Below, one piece after another: positions 45,197-55,235 of a DNA stretch of 64,000 nucleotides (position 1 is its first letter; the number at the start of each line of letters is the position of its first letter). Below the pieces are notes generated by a model that was not told the DNA's origin, made no database searches, and saw nothing but the letters and a program-made list of their open reading frames with translations. The stretch spans positions 75,867,980 through 75,931,979 of the forward strand of contig CP136063.1 in the NCBI GenBank assembly GCA_032622095.1, written 5' to 3'. The position numbers were made by a program, and so were the translations under genes. Origin of the DNA: Siphonodentalium dalli. Its lineage: Eukaryota > Mollusca > Scaphopoda > Gadilida > Siphonodentaliidae.

Positions 45197-48100
45197 GTGA
45201 ACACATACTAAGAACAAACCTGATGATAATGACGATGAGGTAGACGACGAGGATATAAATATGGATCACTATTGTTATGGCAACAATGAACACTTAATGA
45301 TCACAACTGTGGACGCAACGATCATCCGTATATATAACGTAGGCATGTTGTTATTAGTATGTGTTCATTCTGAATTATATATATGTGTATTATTGAGTGA
45401 ATAAAACCAACTACCTTAATTACATGTCGGAATTTCGAAAACCGATATAACGTTAGGTTTATATATAGGCGATACACTGCTAGACGTTTGGTTGCAATCC
45501 ATGTCCACTTTACACGTGCATTTCATTCAGATTTGAATGTTATAGAAATGACACGTGATGGTAGCTCGGTAAACACCAATGCATATATAGTATGTCGGTA
45601 TTGTGACATATAACATGATGACATTACCACGATTGACGTTTAATGGACTATCCTCAAATGGAGTCTCTCAATGATTCATAGTTGCCTTCTGGAATGTTTA
45701 GATAATATCTTCAACACATGTTTGTTGAACTTTTATCTGAACATTCCCTGCAATGAATATAATCCTTCTGCACTAGTATATCATTTGGCCTGCCTGTCGT
45801 CTGCTGAACAACCATCCAGATGAATAATAGACCATGCCAATGTATACTTTTATAAGTGGTTGGAGAGTTTTTTCTGTAAAGAAATGGGTAAATAGCGCTG
45901 CTAGTATTCTCTTGTGTACATTTCCCATACTAACGTTCTGTCTTCAGAATCGCTGTCGACTCCCACTGATGCCATCTTGTCTCTGCATTTCAACAATGAG
46001 TTCCTTGTTTGTCCAAAGTGGAGAGTGCAAAGGTATGTCAGATATACGGTCAATATAAAGTTGTGTAAACAAAATATAAAACGACCACAGATTATAGCGT
46101 GTTCCATGTTATTGTTAACATTCTATAAATCAACTGATGTCTCAAAAGTATTAGCCCGTGTCACAATGTATTGAATTATTTGAATAACACGTTATACATG
46201 TGTATCGTTGAACATTCGTATAGTCAAAACATGTATACTCCATTTCGGTCGACCTAATATAGACATATCGTGAATCCGACACCACGACTTAGCCGTGCAA
46301 TACTAGACTCACTCCTCCGAAGAATATGTTTGCCGCTGTATTTAGAGATTCTACCGCCGTTGTTCCTAGGCAGATCGACAGAAACTGACCGATGTACCGG
46401 ACCATGAATTGGATCGCACCCACGTGGTTCAACAGGAAGATGAGGGCACACACCATGATCACGTTGATAGCGAACTAAGGAAGAGAAATATACAAGCGTA
46501 CATGTTGGTCACCAGACAACATGGCCTGACTGAGTGCTGTCCCACTGACACACACAGGTATGAAGTTGTCCACACCCGCACTCTACAAAATACAGAATTT
46601 AAACTGACCATTTAATTGTAAAACTTGAATTTCTGTAGCTGTTGCAAATAATTTGTACTTTTGTTATTGTGCAAGACAATTCTGAATGATTATACATTTT
46701 GATATCAATAAGACTTAATAAAACAAAGATAAAAGTCTAACACAAGTTAACATCTTAACTGCTGAATGACGCCACAACATCGTGTGCTGGGACTTTGAAG
46801 TTCTGTCCATTTTCCAGTAGGAACATATAATATGATGGGAATATCCGTAAAACCATAAAACTGACTCCAATGCAAAATAATGGATCCAATGCATAATTGA
46901 TTTAGTTCATGCTGTAGACAACGCGAGACCGCATAGTGTTACGTTCGTACTTGGTATGCAGCAGCCAAGAGGTTATGTAGTGTAAGAACACTCATTAGTC
47001 AACATGTCTGGTACACAGCAATACCATTATATTTGTATTCGTACGCTTAACATGCCGCAATGTTATCAACATATTTGCCGCACATAATACAACTAGTTAC
47101 TTTAATACAATTGCGATGATATGAAGGCTGGGTATAATACGATCAAATCATCAGATAAACTGGTACCATTAGTCTCTAAATGTATAACATAACCTTGTAA
47201 AACAAAAACTCAATTAGTGTCATTCTCACTGTCATTCCGAAACGAGAAAAGATGCATGATTTTATCCAGTTATCCACGATTATAATTGTACAGTACATAC
47301 CAAGAATATGAGAACATTTCTCGCTATTTGCTCCGGGTCAAACAAGAAATTCCCTCCCGCCAAAGCGTAGGACAGCAGTTCTTTAATTCTGTCACCGATA
47401 TACTCCAGACCGTCTCGAGTAAATTCCACCTTCAGCATAAACAACGCCATCACGAACTGCACGAACATCCCCGTCACCACGGGGTACCACGTGATCTGGG
47501 ATATGTACAAAATGATTGGGTTTCAAGCTGAAATCGGGGTGACATCAGCATAAGAATATAAATCATCATGTGCACGATGTCTCAGCACCGATATGAGTTT
47601 AAGTTCACGTAGAGAAACCTAATGGGTGAGCTTTTCAGTTGTTATCGTTTTTATTTACACCCATTTTTTACAGTCAGTAAAGGTGCGCAGCCTTTAATCC
47701 GGATTAAAATCAACGAGGCAGATAACAAGTTTGGTCTTCTTGAAAATTCAATGTTTCAAATATTCAAAGGTATGCATTGAGGATTTAAGTTTCATCAAAA
47801 CTATGGTTGTAATACCTATCGGAAAATCACATTGTCACCACATGAACTTCTACGGTAAATTAGCAAAAGCGTGTAATGACCCGTGAAAAAAAAACATTGG
47901 TCTGACCGCTAGTAGTCACGGTCTTGATGTTATTGTGGGGTGTTGAACCGTGAAGAATACCAGGGTCTGGCAGTTACTGATTGCATTCTTCCCGCTACTT
48001 AAATGGTTTTGTACCGTTGAACGTGCTACAGCCTGATCGTATGTTTAAAGTTCAAAAGTTGGCAGCGATGTTGCACGGCATGGTACCGTTAAACTGGCGT

Positions 48101-51100
48101 GCATATTTCTGACAGTGTGTACGGCTAACCGAAGTAAATTCTGAACTTATATCTTAGATTCCAAATCTCAATTGTATATACATATCATGCCACATGAAGT
48201 ACAATAGATGTAGTGGAAGTACAATTGATGTAGTGGAAGTACAATAGAGGTAGTGGAAGTACAATAGATGTAGTGGAAGTACAATAGCTGTAGTGGAAGT
48301 ACAATAGATGTAGTGGAAGCACAATAGATGTAGTGGAAGTACAATATATGTAGTGGAAGTACAATATATGTAGTGGAAGTACAATATATGTAGCGGAAGT
48401 ACAATATATGTAGTGGAAGTACAATAGATGTAGTGGAAGTACAATATATGTAGTGGAAGTACAATTTTATCCAGAATGATTATCACCAGGACCTACATCA
48501 GCATCGCCTGCAACATTTACCCCGTCATAATCGTTGGTACAGTAGTTATGGAATCCCAAGTATCTGACTCGTCGGTCCAACTCATGGTCCAGATTGCAAA
48601 AGAACACTTATTTATTCGTCTGTGTATACACTGTGATCTGTGACCCAAAGCGTGTACATACATCTATGTTATAGAACCAACTATGCCATCTGACTCACCC
48701 CTGCCGGATTCTTGCTGGTGACGAACATTATACCCAGGAAAACGAACACACCCGCCAATGAGATACCATTTCTTGGGTTATTGATGATGCAAGCTCCAAT
48801 AGAGTAGCCGATCATAAACGTCACCATGGCAACCTGAAGGCCTCTGTTGAAGAGATAGATATGACTTGGTTAGTACATGTATGTTGAAAGATAACCGTAA
48901 CCCTTCCATGACTTGAGTTGCCTGAACTTTTACCAATGCATTCTCTTATATATGCGAGTCACACATAGGGCGCCTCGCATATATAAGAGAATGCCACGGC
49001 CTAACACTTTTTATCTTGATATTGGATCATGCTACAGCTTGACCGTGAGTTTAACGGTTAAAAGTTGGCAGCGATGTTGCACGGTATGGCACCGTTACAC
49101 TTACTGGCATGTGGAGCTACGTGGTCCAGTGGATAGCGTGTCGGACTGGTATTCCATGTAAACACAACGATATGGGTTTGGAGCGCGTCGCTGGTCTATT
49201 GTAAGTGTTTTTCAAATAGAGAATTTTTTATTTTTTTTAAAGAGAAGTCTTTTTTTTTAAAGAGATGTGTTTTAAAGAGAAGAATATGTTAGTACGCTTG
49301 TGCTGTTGGAAACTGTCAAATAAATCTGCGTTATTTAGTCAAACGTATACGTTCTGTATTGGGTTATCGCCCTTCAAAGTAAGTTCTGTATCGGGTTATC
49401 ACCCTTCAAAGTACGTTCTGTATTGGGTTATCGCCCTTCAAAGTACGTTCTGTATTGGTTTATCGCCCTTCTGGTTACATCAGGGTACTCATTTTGAAAC
49501 ATAATCATGTCATCGCGTGACCCCGATTGTACACATATCGCTATCTAATCGTGAATCCTGATTAAGTATAGATCGCTATTCAATCGTATTAGGTAGATAT
49601 ATTCAGCAAAACAGGTTCTAATTCAAACGGGGCGAAACTCAGTCACAAATGGTCAGACGGGAGGTACATTTGAACTGGGCCGGATCATTTTCTATATATG
49701 TAGACCGCATACCATTTTTTACAGTTCTGTCAAATGTTATTCAAGTTGTCGTCCGGACAACAAACGTTTCGGACGGACATATGGACGGACAGATGGATGG
49801 ACGGACGGATGGATGGACGGACGAACGGACGGATGGAAGGACAACTGGACGGACAGATTGACGGACACTGCTCATTTATATTGTTCCATGCGATCTAGAT
49901 ACTATCAATAAATAAATATGTAGTCGGTAAGGCTTGTGTTACGCATATATTTAGAGAAGCATCAGATCCACGGGTATATACAACTATAAGTACTATGCTA
50001 TATTTATAGACCTGATATTAATTAAACGGTGATGGACCGTAACAAATACAACGGTCTGACTGTTACTGGTTACAGTCTCAGTTACTTAAGCAGTTTTGTA
50101 TCATGGAACATGCTGCAGCCTGACCGTATGTTTAACGGTCCAAGGTTTGCAGCGATGTTGCGCGGCATGACACCATTAAAGCGATATCATTTTTCTAACA
50201 GTGTATAGAAACAAACATCAGAGCCACGGGTACATACAACTACACTTATTATGCTATGTTGGTAGACCTGCATCGTTCCTGTACATGCATATGCATCTGA
50301 TTCATTGACCACACTGATTTCGAATGGTATACATCATGCTAGTGTTGGTGACTGAAGAAATGTAAGCGCAATTTGGCCAACAATGATACCTCAATTCGAA
50401 ATCCCATTTAAAAATATATGTGCAATCGGAGAGAACATTACTTACACATTTTCTGAGTCTTCTGAACATGAAATTATCTTCATTTTTATGTGTACATGTG
50501 CATTGGCAGACCTACTCAATTATTGCCTTCTATACCTTACATTGGCCACCTACCTCGTAAAATACTTATGACGAAATATCACATGGCACGATCTTGAAGA
50601 CCAATTACATGAATGAGCTTGGCCTTCCTTTGTCCTGGTGCGTCTGATTATATCTTTCAGATAAAATAATCCAACCACGAACACCACCGCAGCGGTAACC
50701 ACTAGCAACCTCAAAGAACCGTCATCACCAAAATTATATGCCATGGCAAAACCGAAATATACGAAATAAGCAACAATCAATAGCCATTTTACAACGGTCC
50801 GTATAAACGTCCTGTTTCCATTCCAGAACATTGATGTGCGAGTTTGAAGCACCAGGACGATCCGTGTAAAACAGTCCTGGTCTGTGTTACCGTCCGCATA
50901 TTCAATATCATCATCAGTCGCTATGCCACTGTTATTCTTCGTGCTCTCCATCTGAATTTTTCTCTCAACTGTTACGATGTTCATTACGACGCCGTCCTCC
51001 TGGGAAAAGAATGAGTCAATCATCAAATGGAATTAAGACGACATCGCTTGAAACTTCGAATGATGCAGATAAATCATCACTCATATAATGTATGGCTAAA

Positions 51101-53935
51101 ACATTTAAGACGAATATTTGTTACCATATTTGCCAACGTCTTAGCAATAGTAACATTCTTTGACATGTCCATTTGTGTAACATTGCACACTGTAAACAAA
51201 TCCTGCGACCGTTTCCCACTAACAACACCGTTTTGACACGTAGATGAAAACACGATAATATGCGGATTCAAAAGTAAAACAGGTATCACTCATAGTTGCA
51301 AGTGTTCGGTGGACTTGGATACATACCATATATATATGTTGCTAGGAACATGCCAGCTGTGGATTATAGTACCAAGCAAAAGAAGAGAGATAGAAGCAGA
51401 TGGAACTGAAGCGTGAAGTTTCGGTAATATTAATAAAATGTGTGTTGTACATGTATTTCTGTGTTTGAACGCTAACTTCAGACAGAGAGCTAAGTTTCCC
51501 AAGCAAACGCGACCAGACTTGGCCAGTAGCTCGTAATGTGTATAATGTTATAACTGTTTGTTACTCTTGCGTTTTGTTATATGCTAAGCTATCAAATAGT
51601 AATATTTTTGTAACAGATACAAACCGTTATCTGTCTAGTGAGATATTGATATCCCACTCGCATCCATCCGCGGTAAAATCAAAAGTGATCAGGTACTAGA
51701 TGAGTTAACGTCGCTTCGCTACATTGGAGTAGAGTTACTTCCCGCTCACTGATCTTAAATTAAATTGTTTTGTTAAACATACTGTGATGTTAGCCCCTTT
51801 ATCTCTCAACCAATCGTGTCTGAAAAATGGAACTATTTTTATATACATTACCATGACTAGGCTTGGGTATACAAATTTGTACTTTTTACTGTTCCTTCCA
51901 GTTGAGCCATGGACGAACTGAGCGGAGCCTATGATAAACAGAACATCTACAGTTTTGGTTGGACATGGTAAAGAACTTTTTCGTGATGACACACACACAA
52001 AAGAAATTACACGCGCGGCAGAGCCACTCGTGGGAATTAATTTGTTTTGTCATCACTCATGAGATATTTCTCACATCCAACCAAAATGTGTAGATATCCT
52101 CTATGTATGCATTTACAGCCGACTTTAATAAACATTCATGTTCATTGTTATGTCTTGCGTAGGATGAGACACCTAAAACAATATCGTCACGTCCCAGTTT
52201 TAATGCCGGATAGACTTAGTTTGTCGATCGTCAATCCTGATATGTCATCGGTAAACTACTACTAGGGCCGTATTCACCAGCTACATGTATGTTTTGTATA
52301 TAGTCCAGGTAGTTTATAGGAGGCGACGCTCAATGCGAAGCTCTCGGTGGAGGTCGATGTGAAGACATTGCCCGTGGTACAGGATTATTCAATGAAGGTG
52401 ATTGGCGGCAATCATAGATTGACCACCGGTTAAATAAAACACGATGCGCATAGCAGTACACGTTTGGTTCATTTCAATCATGGGTAACCGATGGAAAGAA
52501 CACTTTTTGAACATGTAGTGCATTCAGACATCAAAATTCTTGAAAATAAAGTGACCGGAACCATTCATTAGTGCCGGAAAGCAATTTCTTCGGAAAATGG
52601 TAGGGAACTTTCCGAATAGATCATGTCTAGATCTTGGATTGTGCTAAATTAATAAAGTACATCATACCTCCACTCATCGTATTCTTCACAGGGACGTGGA
52701 GGCAGGGTTTTTGTTTTGTTTGTTTGTTTGTTTGTTTTTTTTATACATTTGTCAAATGTTCAACAGTTGTGAGTGTCAGGTTGGGAATTTACAATACTTG
52801 GAAAGCTTGTGTCCTGGTTCTCCCCGTTACCAGTCAAAAATGGCTTATTATTCGAAATTGTTGAAGCGCAGTAGGAAATTTCCAAAGCTTGGAAATTAAG
52901 CTAGAGACCATTCTAGATGCTAGGATTTTGCGATTTTCATGTTCCTATTTCAAAATGTTCTCACACCGAGCCGAATCGTAGTCGGTCCGGTGTATCTTGA
53001 TCGCCTCTCCCCGTGGTCGTGTGAATTTATGTGGAGCTAGACTAACAGATGTTATGATTTATTGCAATGTGCAGGTCAGATCACAACAATTTCTCGAATT
53101 GGACCGAGCCATGGTTCGCCCATTCGATTATCTTGATCCATCCGGCTAGTGCATTACCACAGAGTGCAAATATAATTACGCAAACGTGTGTTTGGTCTGG
53201 TTGAAGGGGTGGTGCAGTTGGAATGATCAAGGTGGGCACCACCACAAAGGAGACCCTCTAGCCACATCACTGATTATTCTAGTGGGTTGGATCTATCGCT
53301 TATACTTTTACTGAGATGTTGTCTTGGATTTTCCTCTTCCTCACGTTGTGCCATTTCTAAACTCTCAATTGTGTCATCAAAACTCATTCCTCAGAAATAT
53401 ACACACCATTCTGGGTCAGTGGACACTTATACCCATAATATATACCGCTTTGCATGCGGATTATGGCCGGTTAGTGCTCGTCATTTAGTCATAATACTTT
53501 GAAAAATACGAATATGATAGAGTGGGTCAATCACATCATCGACAGTGTGTATCGCTAACGTTATAGCGCACATACCTTATGGGTTCAGCCGCTACCGGAT
53601 ACACTATCTGGTTTATAAAATAAACCAGCTTGGTGAATAAGGCCCTTTTGTCTTATTTGATAACCGTTGTTTGTAATGAATGAAGTAATTGTGGCGGTTG
53701 ACTCTGGTCACTGCGGGTTGATTTCGGGTCATGCCTATCACAATTCGACATTTGCCAGCCTAACATATCACTTAAATATGTGTACTCTGGCAGACAATGG
53801 CACCCTTGATTTTGTTCGTTAATATAGGTACATGTATCTCACCTTCAATTCGTCCATGTCTGCAGTCGCCTCGTGTACTTCTCGAAAGGTCTTCAGCTCA
53901 CAGTCAGCTGACATATACTCTGTTACATGCGTCAT
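38305..53935 (-). CDS. Concentrative nucleoside transporter-like protein (SLC28/CNT family), 10 exons
   Basis: Exons on the - strand in order: 53935-53843, 50999-50554, 48843-48699, 47495-47301, 46474-46313, 45074-44949, 44606-44479, 43857-43689, 40487-40218, 38485-38305. All joins use GT/AG and keep frame, giving 638 full codons. The last few residues are uncertain (a candidate end is at 38194-38187). Conserved CNT landmarks: LLTASVMSAPAALAVAK, LTVNIVAFISILEGVNA, GIKVFINEFVAYIQL, ATYALAGFSNF, ACIAG. Role in the family: Na+- or H+-driven nucleoside uptake at the plasma membrane. Oddity: the GQTE motif of hairpin HP1 reads GGQL/GQLA here, and the NFxS serine is Glu597. The substrate may differ. 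The gene looks intact. Confidence 0.9.
40218..40487 (-). CDS. CNT gene exon 9
   Basis: Residues 489-578. Acceptor CATATTGCAG|CTGATA; donor TTTCAC|GTAAGT. Holds LYPVAFLMGAHPEDC and GIKVFINEFVAYIQL. Glu524 of NEFVAY, a substrate-site residue in CNTs, is kept. The outward loop has possible N-glycosylation sites NST and NRT. Confidence 0.92.
41196..41600 (+). repeat. Dispersed repeat R1, copy 3
   Basis: Nearly the full R1 block order of 4556-4985, from AAACGGACATGGCTCATTCG to TTTTGGAGCGCAAACCGCCA, inside CNT intron 8. Confidence 0.8.
42250..43225 (-). pseudogene. LINE reverse-transcriptase relic in CNT intron 8
   Basis: On the - strand, in order: VRQGYLLCPFLSLVYINDLA, then RMYTDDTFLTN (degenerate YADDT catalytic motif), AAWSPNWLVNFNPTKAVDM, and after many stops a C-terminal FPTMVKEWNRLHKLITDADQ with STFKTNLF. 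This is the pattern of the end of a Jockey/CR1-type ORF2. Multiple stops; inactive. It differs from the LINE type at 35.6 kb. Confidence 0.75.
43689..43857 (-). CDS. CNT gene exon 8
   Basis: Residues 433-488 after a split Ser432. Acceptor TTTATATAG|TACAG; the AG six nt downstream would give a stop. Donor GATGGAG|GTAAGA. Holds LIEAANNGAMFAAKI and LTVNIVAFISILEGV. Confidence 0.88.
44479..44606 (-). CDS. CNT gene exon 7
   Basis: Residues 390-431 plus two bases. Starts IPPARLLTASVMSAPAALAV. Acceptor TATGGACAG|ATT was chosen because it restores the normal five residues before LLTAS. A second AG 24 nt upstream would add eight residues in frame. Donor AAAAG|GTGAGT. Confidence 0.83.
44949..45074 (-). 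CDS. CNT gene exon 6
   Basis: Residues 348-389. Acceptor TATCGTACAG|CAACTT; donor ATGGGG|GTGAGT. Reads QLANAMVIDYL, then STSELFAMLTAGFAS. The SEL...GFAS frame is conserved, but the HP1 tip is changed. This is the exon that removes the QTE motif. Confidence 0.9.
45129..45443. mobile_element. MITE with 28-bp perfect terminal inverted repeats
   Basis: GTTTTCGAAATTCCGACATG... (45130-45157) is exactly inverted at 45415-45442. The interior begins with a (TA)n run (about 45161-45191). The element sits 55 nt upstream of CNT exon 6 on the transcribed strand. No coding capacity. Confidence 0.8.
45697..45870 (+). repeat. Repeat R2, copy 5
   Basis: Shows TTTAGATAATATCTTCAACA / GTTGAACTTTTATCTGAAC, then CTGTCGTCTGCT, GAATAATAGACCATGCCAATG and TATACTTTTATAA. 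Confidence 0.7.
46313..46474 (-). CDS. CNT gene exon 5
   Basis: Residues 294-347. Acceptor CTTCCTTAG|TTCGCT; donor GGAGGA|GTGAGT. Ends with AVESLNTAANIFFGG. The Asn342 equivalent of the Na+-binding Asn (NIF) is kept. The next residues, over the junction, should be QTE. Confidence 0.9.
47301..47495 (-). CDS. CNT gene exon 4
   Basis: Residues 229-293. Acceptor TATCCCAG|ATCACG; donor TTCTTG|GTATGT. Holds ITWYPVVTGMFVQF, then GGNFLFDPEQIARNVLIFL, equal to the FVFG...F.F.vLP region of CNTs. Confidence 0.9.
47878..48122 (+). repeat. Dispersed repeat R5, copy 1
   Basis: Shares GGTCTGxC, CTACTTAAxxGGTTTTGTACC, GCAGCGATGTTGCACGGCAT and a TCTxACAGTGTxTA end with 50030-50210, and partly with 49022-49105. 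All lie in CNT introns. Confidence 0.65.
48199..48461. repeat. 20-bp minisatellite, 13 units
   Basis: Unit GTAGTGGAAGTACAATAGAT with substitutions at a few positions (ATAGAT, ATATAT, ATTGAT, ATAGCT). The pitch is exactly 20 bp with no indels. Because 20 is not a multiple of three and no unit contains a stop on the - strand, three overlapping false frames arise. Inside CNT intron 3. Confidence 0.95.
48699..48843 (-). CDS. CNT gene exon 3
   Basis: Residues 181-228 after a split Arg180. Acceptor CTCTTCAACAG|A; donor GGCAGGG|GTGAGT. Two membrane segments; ISLAGVFVFLGIMFVTSKNP matches the CNT pattern before the conserved W-x-P. Confidence 0.88.
48931..48995. repeat. Solo 60-nt hairpin of the piggyBac-type MITE
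   Basis: CCAATGCATTCTCTTATATA and its inverted arm around a GTCACACATAGGGCGCC loop, without the MITE ends. The same hairpin is internal to the elements at 9 and 23 kb. Confidence 0.75.
49022..49105 (+). repeat. Dispersed repeat R5, fragment
   Basis: ATGCTACAGCTTGACCGTGA, then GTTGGCAGCGATGTTGCACG, matching the middle of the 47.9- and 50.0-kb copies. Confidence 0.6.
49112..49200 (+). other. tRNA-like SINE head
   Basis: Reads GGAGCTACGTGGTCCAGTGG, then ATAGCGTGTCGGACTGG, with a Pol III A-box-like TGGTCCAGTGG and, 50 nt on, a degenerate B-box GGGTTTGGAGC. The acceptor stem does not pair, and a T-rich tail follows. It is best read as a tRNA-derived SINE head or tRNA pseudogene. Confidence 0.5.
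49345..49475. repeat. 32-bp minisatellite, about 4 units
   Basis: Unit TACGTTCTGTATTGGGTTAT plus CGCCCTTCAAAG. The units are close, with no spacers. Confidence 0.9.
49770..49870. repeat. (GGAC)n-type simple repeat
   Basis: Imperfect GGAC/GGAT tetramers over about 100 bp. The open frame through it is low complexity. Confidence 0.9.
50030..50210 (+). repeat. Dispersed repeat R5, copy 2
   Basis: ACGGTCTGACTGTTACTGG, CTTAAGCAGTTTTGTATCAT and GCAGCGATGTTGCGCGGCAT in the same order as 47.9 kb. Confidence 0.65.
50554..50999 (-). CDS. CNT gene exon 2
   Basis: Residues 32-179 plus two bases. Acceptor TTTTCCCAG|GAGGAC; donor ACGAG|GTAGGT. Includes an acidic tail, then two membrane segments (WLLIVAYFVYFGFAMAY and LLVVTAAVVFVVGLFYL). 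The linker after them has the length usual in CNTs. Confidence 0.8.
52263..53650 (-). mobile_element. Harbinger-like element, copy 2, in CNT intron 1
   Basis: Ends GGGCCGTATTCACCAGCT and AGCTTGGTGAATAAGGCCC are inverted repeats. The interior runs parallel to 26226-27520 (GAGGCGACGCTCAATG, GGATTATTCAAT, GACCACCGGTTA, GGTTTATAAAATAAACC). It carries the intact short frame described separately. Non-autonomous. Confidence 0.7.
53274..53387 (-). pseudogene. Harbinger transposase N-terminal remnant, open frame
   Basis: A 37-codon frame from ATG: MSFDDTIESLEMAQREEEEN, then the end SISDRSNPLE and a stop. The end resembles the RDRxNPL element preceding the Harbinger nuclease domain. No domain follows. 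It is the counterpart of 27147-27260. Confidence 0.6.
53843..53935 (-). CDS. CNT gene exon 1
   Basis: Residues 1-31, a hydrophilic cytoplasmic N-terminus starting MTHVTEYMSADCELK. Donor GAAG|GTGAGA, phase 0. It is the first ATG after an in-frame upstream stop. Support is the exact phase match to exon 2 and a strong donor rather than homology. Confidence 0.65.
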
Positions 53936-54059
53936 CTTCAGACGAACTAGAACCACAGAAGGAACACGAAACTGCTTATAATACTTGCAGTCGACGAACG
54001 ACTACCAGCCCTGACCACTGGTCCTGCTATGATGCTGGTTGTCCTGGTGGTTTTCTATA

Positions 54060-55235
54060 ATTCTCGTAGTAAGGAAAATTGATGTTAAGAGAAAGTACCG
54101 TTATGTATTCTAAAGTTGTCATTTTCACGGTCATTGACAAATTTGAACGAATTGAGGAGAATCCACTATATGAACACATATTCCAAGACCTATATATTGC
54201 AAAATATTTAAACCAAGACACTTTTGGTTGTTGCAAACTGACCATAATCAAAATGTCTATTCCTGTCGTTTTTCAAATACCTGAGCAGCCATGATTACAC
54301 TATTTGAGATATATATGTTCATTACTGTTTCATGTAGACACTAGCTTTTTATGAAATTGCTCGTATTAGCCAAACACCACAAGACGATAACTAAAGAAAA
54401 AACAAGAGGTACGCTGTCGCGTGGCATTTGCCCCCGACCGTAGCAATTTGGATTAAGCATGGACGAAAGTGCGGATATCCGAGGAGGTCTATATGACCAT
54501 TCCAAAAGAAGTTCGTACAGAAATGTTGACTAAAAACCACAAAACAAGCGATCCGGAAACCCAAAAACAAGCGAAAATTCAAATTTTCTAAGTTGAAAAA
54601 AGGGCCATAACTCTGGAAAAAATCAGATCATACCCAAATTCGCACTTGACATGTATTTTCATATAACTGATCCACAAAAATACGGGATTTGCAATCGTAT
54701 CACCAAAGCTCACGCTATCATCTGGAAACCAAAAAAACAAGAGAAAAATTGAATTTTTTAAGTAAAAAAGGGCCATAACTCTGGTAAAAATGGGTGGACG
54801 AAACCCGCGCTATGCATGTAGCTGTCCCCCCATGCTGCTCTATCACCATACCAAATATCAGCTAAATATGCCCAGCGGTTGCTGAACAATAATGCAAAAT
54901 GTTTGTACGAACGGACGGCTATACGGACGGACGTACTGGCCAAAGTATACTTGTGGGGTGACTGCACATACCCATGAATACTTGTGGGGTGCGATCTTTT
55001 GTTTGAGTAAATTGTGGGGTGCAACCCACAACTGACGATTTTTTAAAGAGCATATTTTTAAAGAGCGTTGTGACTACCCATAGTGATTCTGCTGGGTGCC
55101 ACCTGCATCAATGTATGAAGATGATATGATTGGTGCATATTGACGTGGTTAATCCTGACCATATTCCATGCGGGAATTTTGTCATATTGGTTGTGTGTAA
55201 TGGTATGAGTAATTCTCAGACTAATTGAAATAGAT
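54060..55235. repeat. Repeat DNA with GGGCCATAACTC phrases
   Basis: AGGGCCATAACTCTGG occurs twice (about 54601 and 54769), with repeated ATCCxGAAACCCAAAAA blocks between, a short GGACGGAC tract near 54915 and an ACTTGTGGGGTGxxA repeat at about 54950-55020. Related GGGGCATAACTCA phrases lie at 60370 and 61994. No gene. Confidence 0.65.

Noticed and set aside
45901-46107. A minus-strand frame containing HFGQT that might be an alternative CNT exon with the missing GQTE motif
   Set aside because: The flanking residues (FGQTRNSLLK) do not continue the CNT pattern, Glu is absent, and there is no suitable splice pair in phase. Treated as chance, but worth checking against transcripts.
48154-48486. 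Three overlapping minus-strand frames of 79-110 codons
   Set aside because: They are a by-product of the 20-bp minisatellite: no stop occurs in any unit in these frames, and the peptides are Tyr/Leu/His repeats.
49345-49475. Possible CRISPR-like array
   Set aside because: The units are contiguous 32-bp tandem copies with no unique spacers, in an animal intron.
54027-54294. Small frames just upstream of CNT exon 1
   Set aside because: No homology. On the CNT strand an in-frame stop near 54000 separates this region from the start codon.
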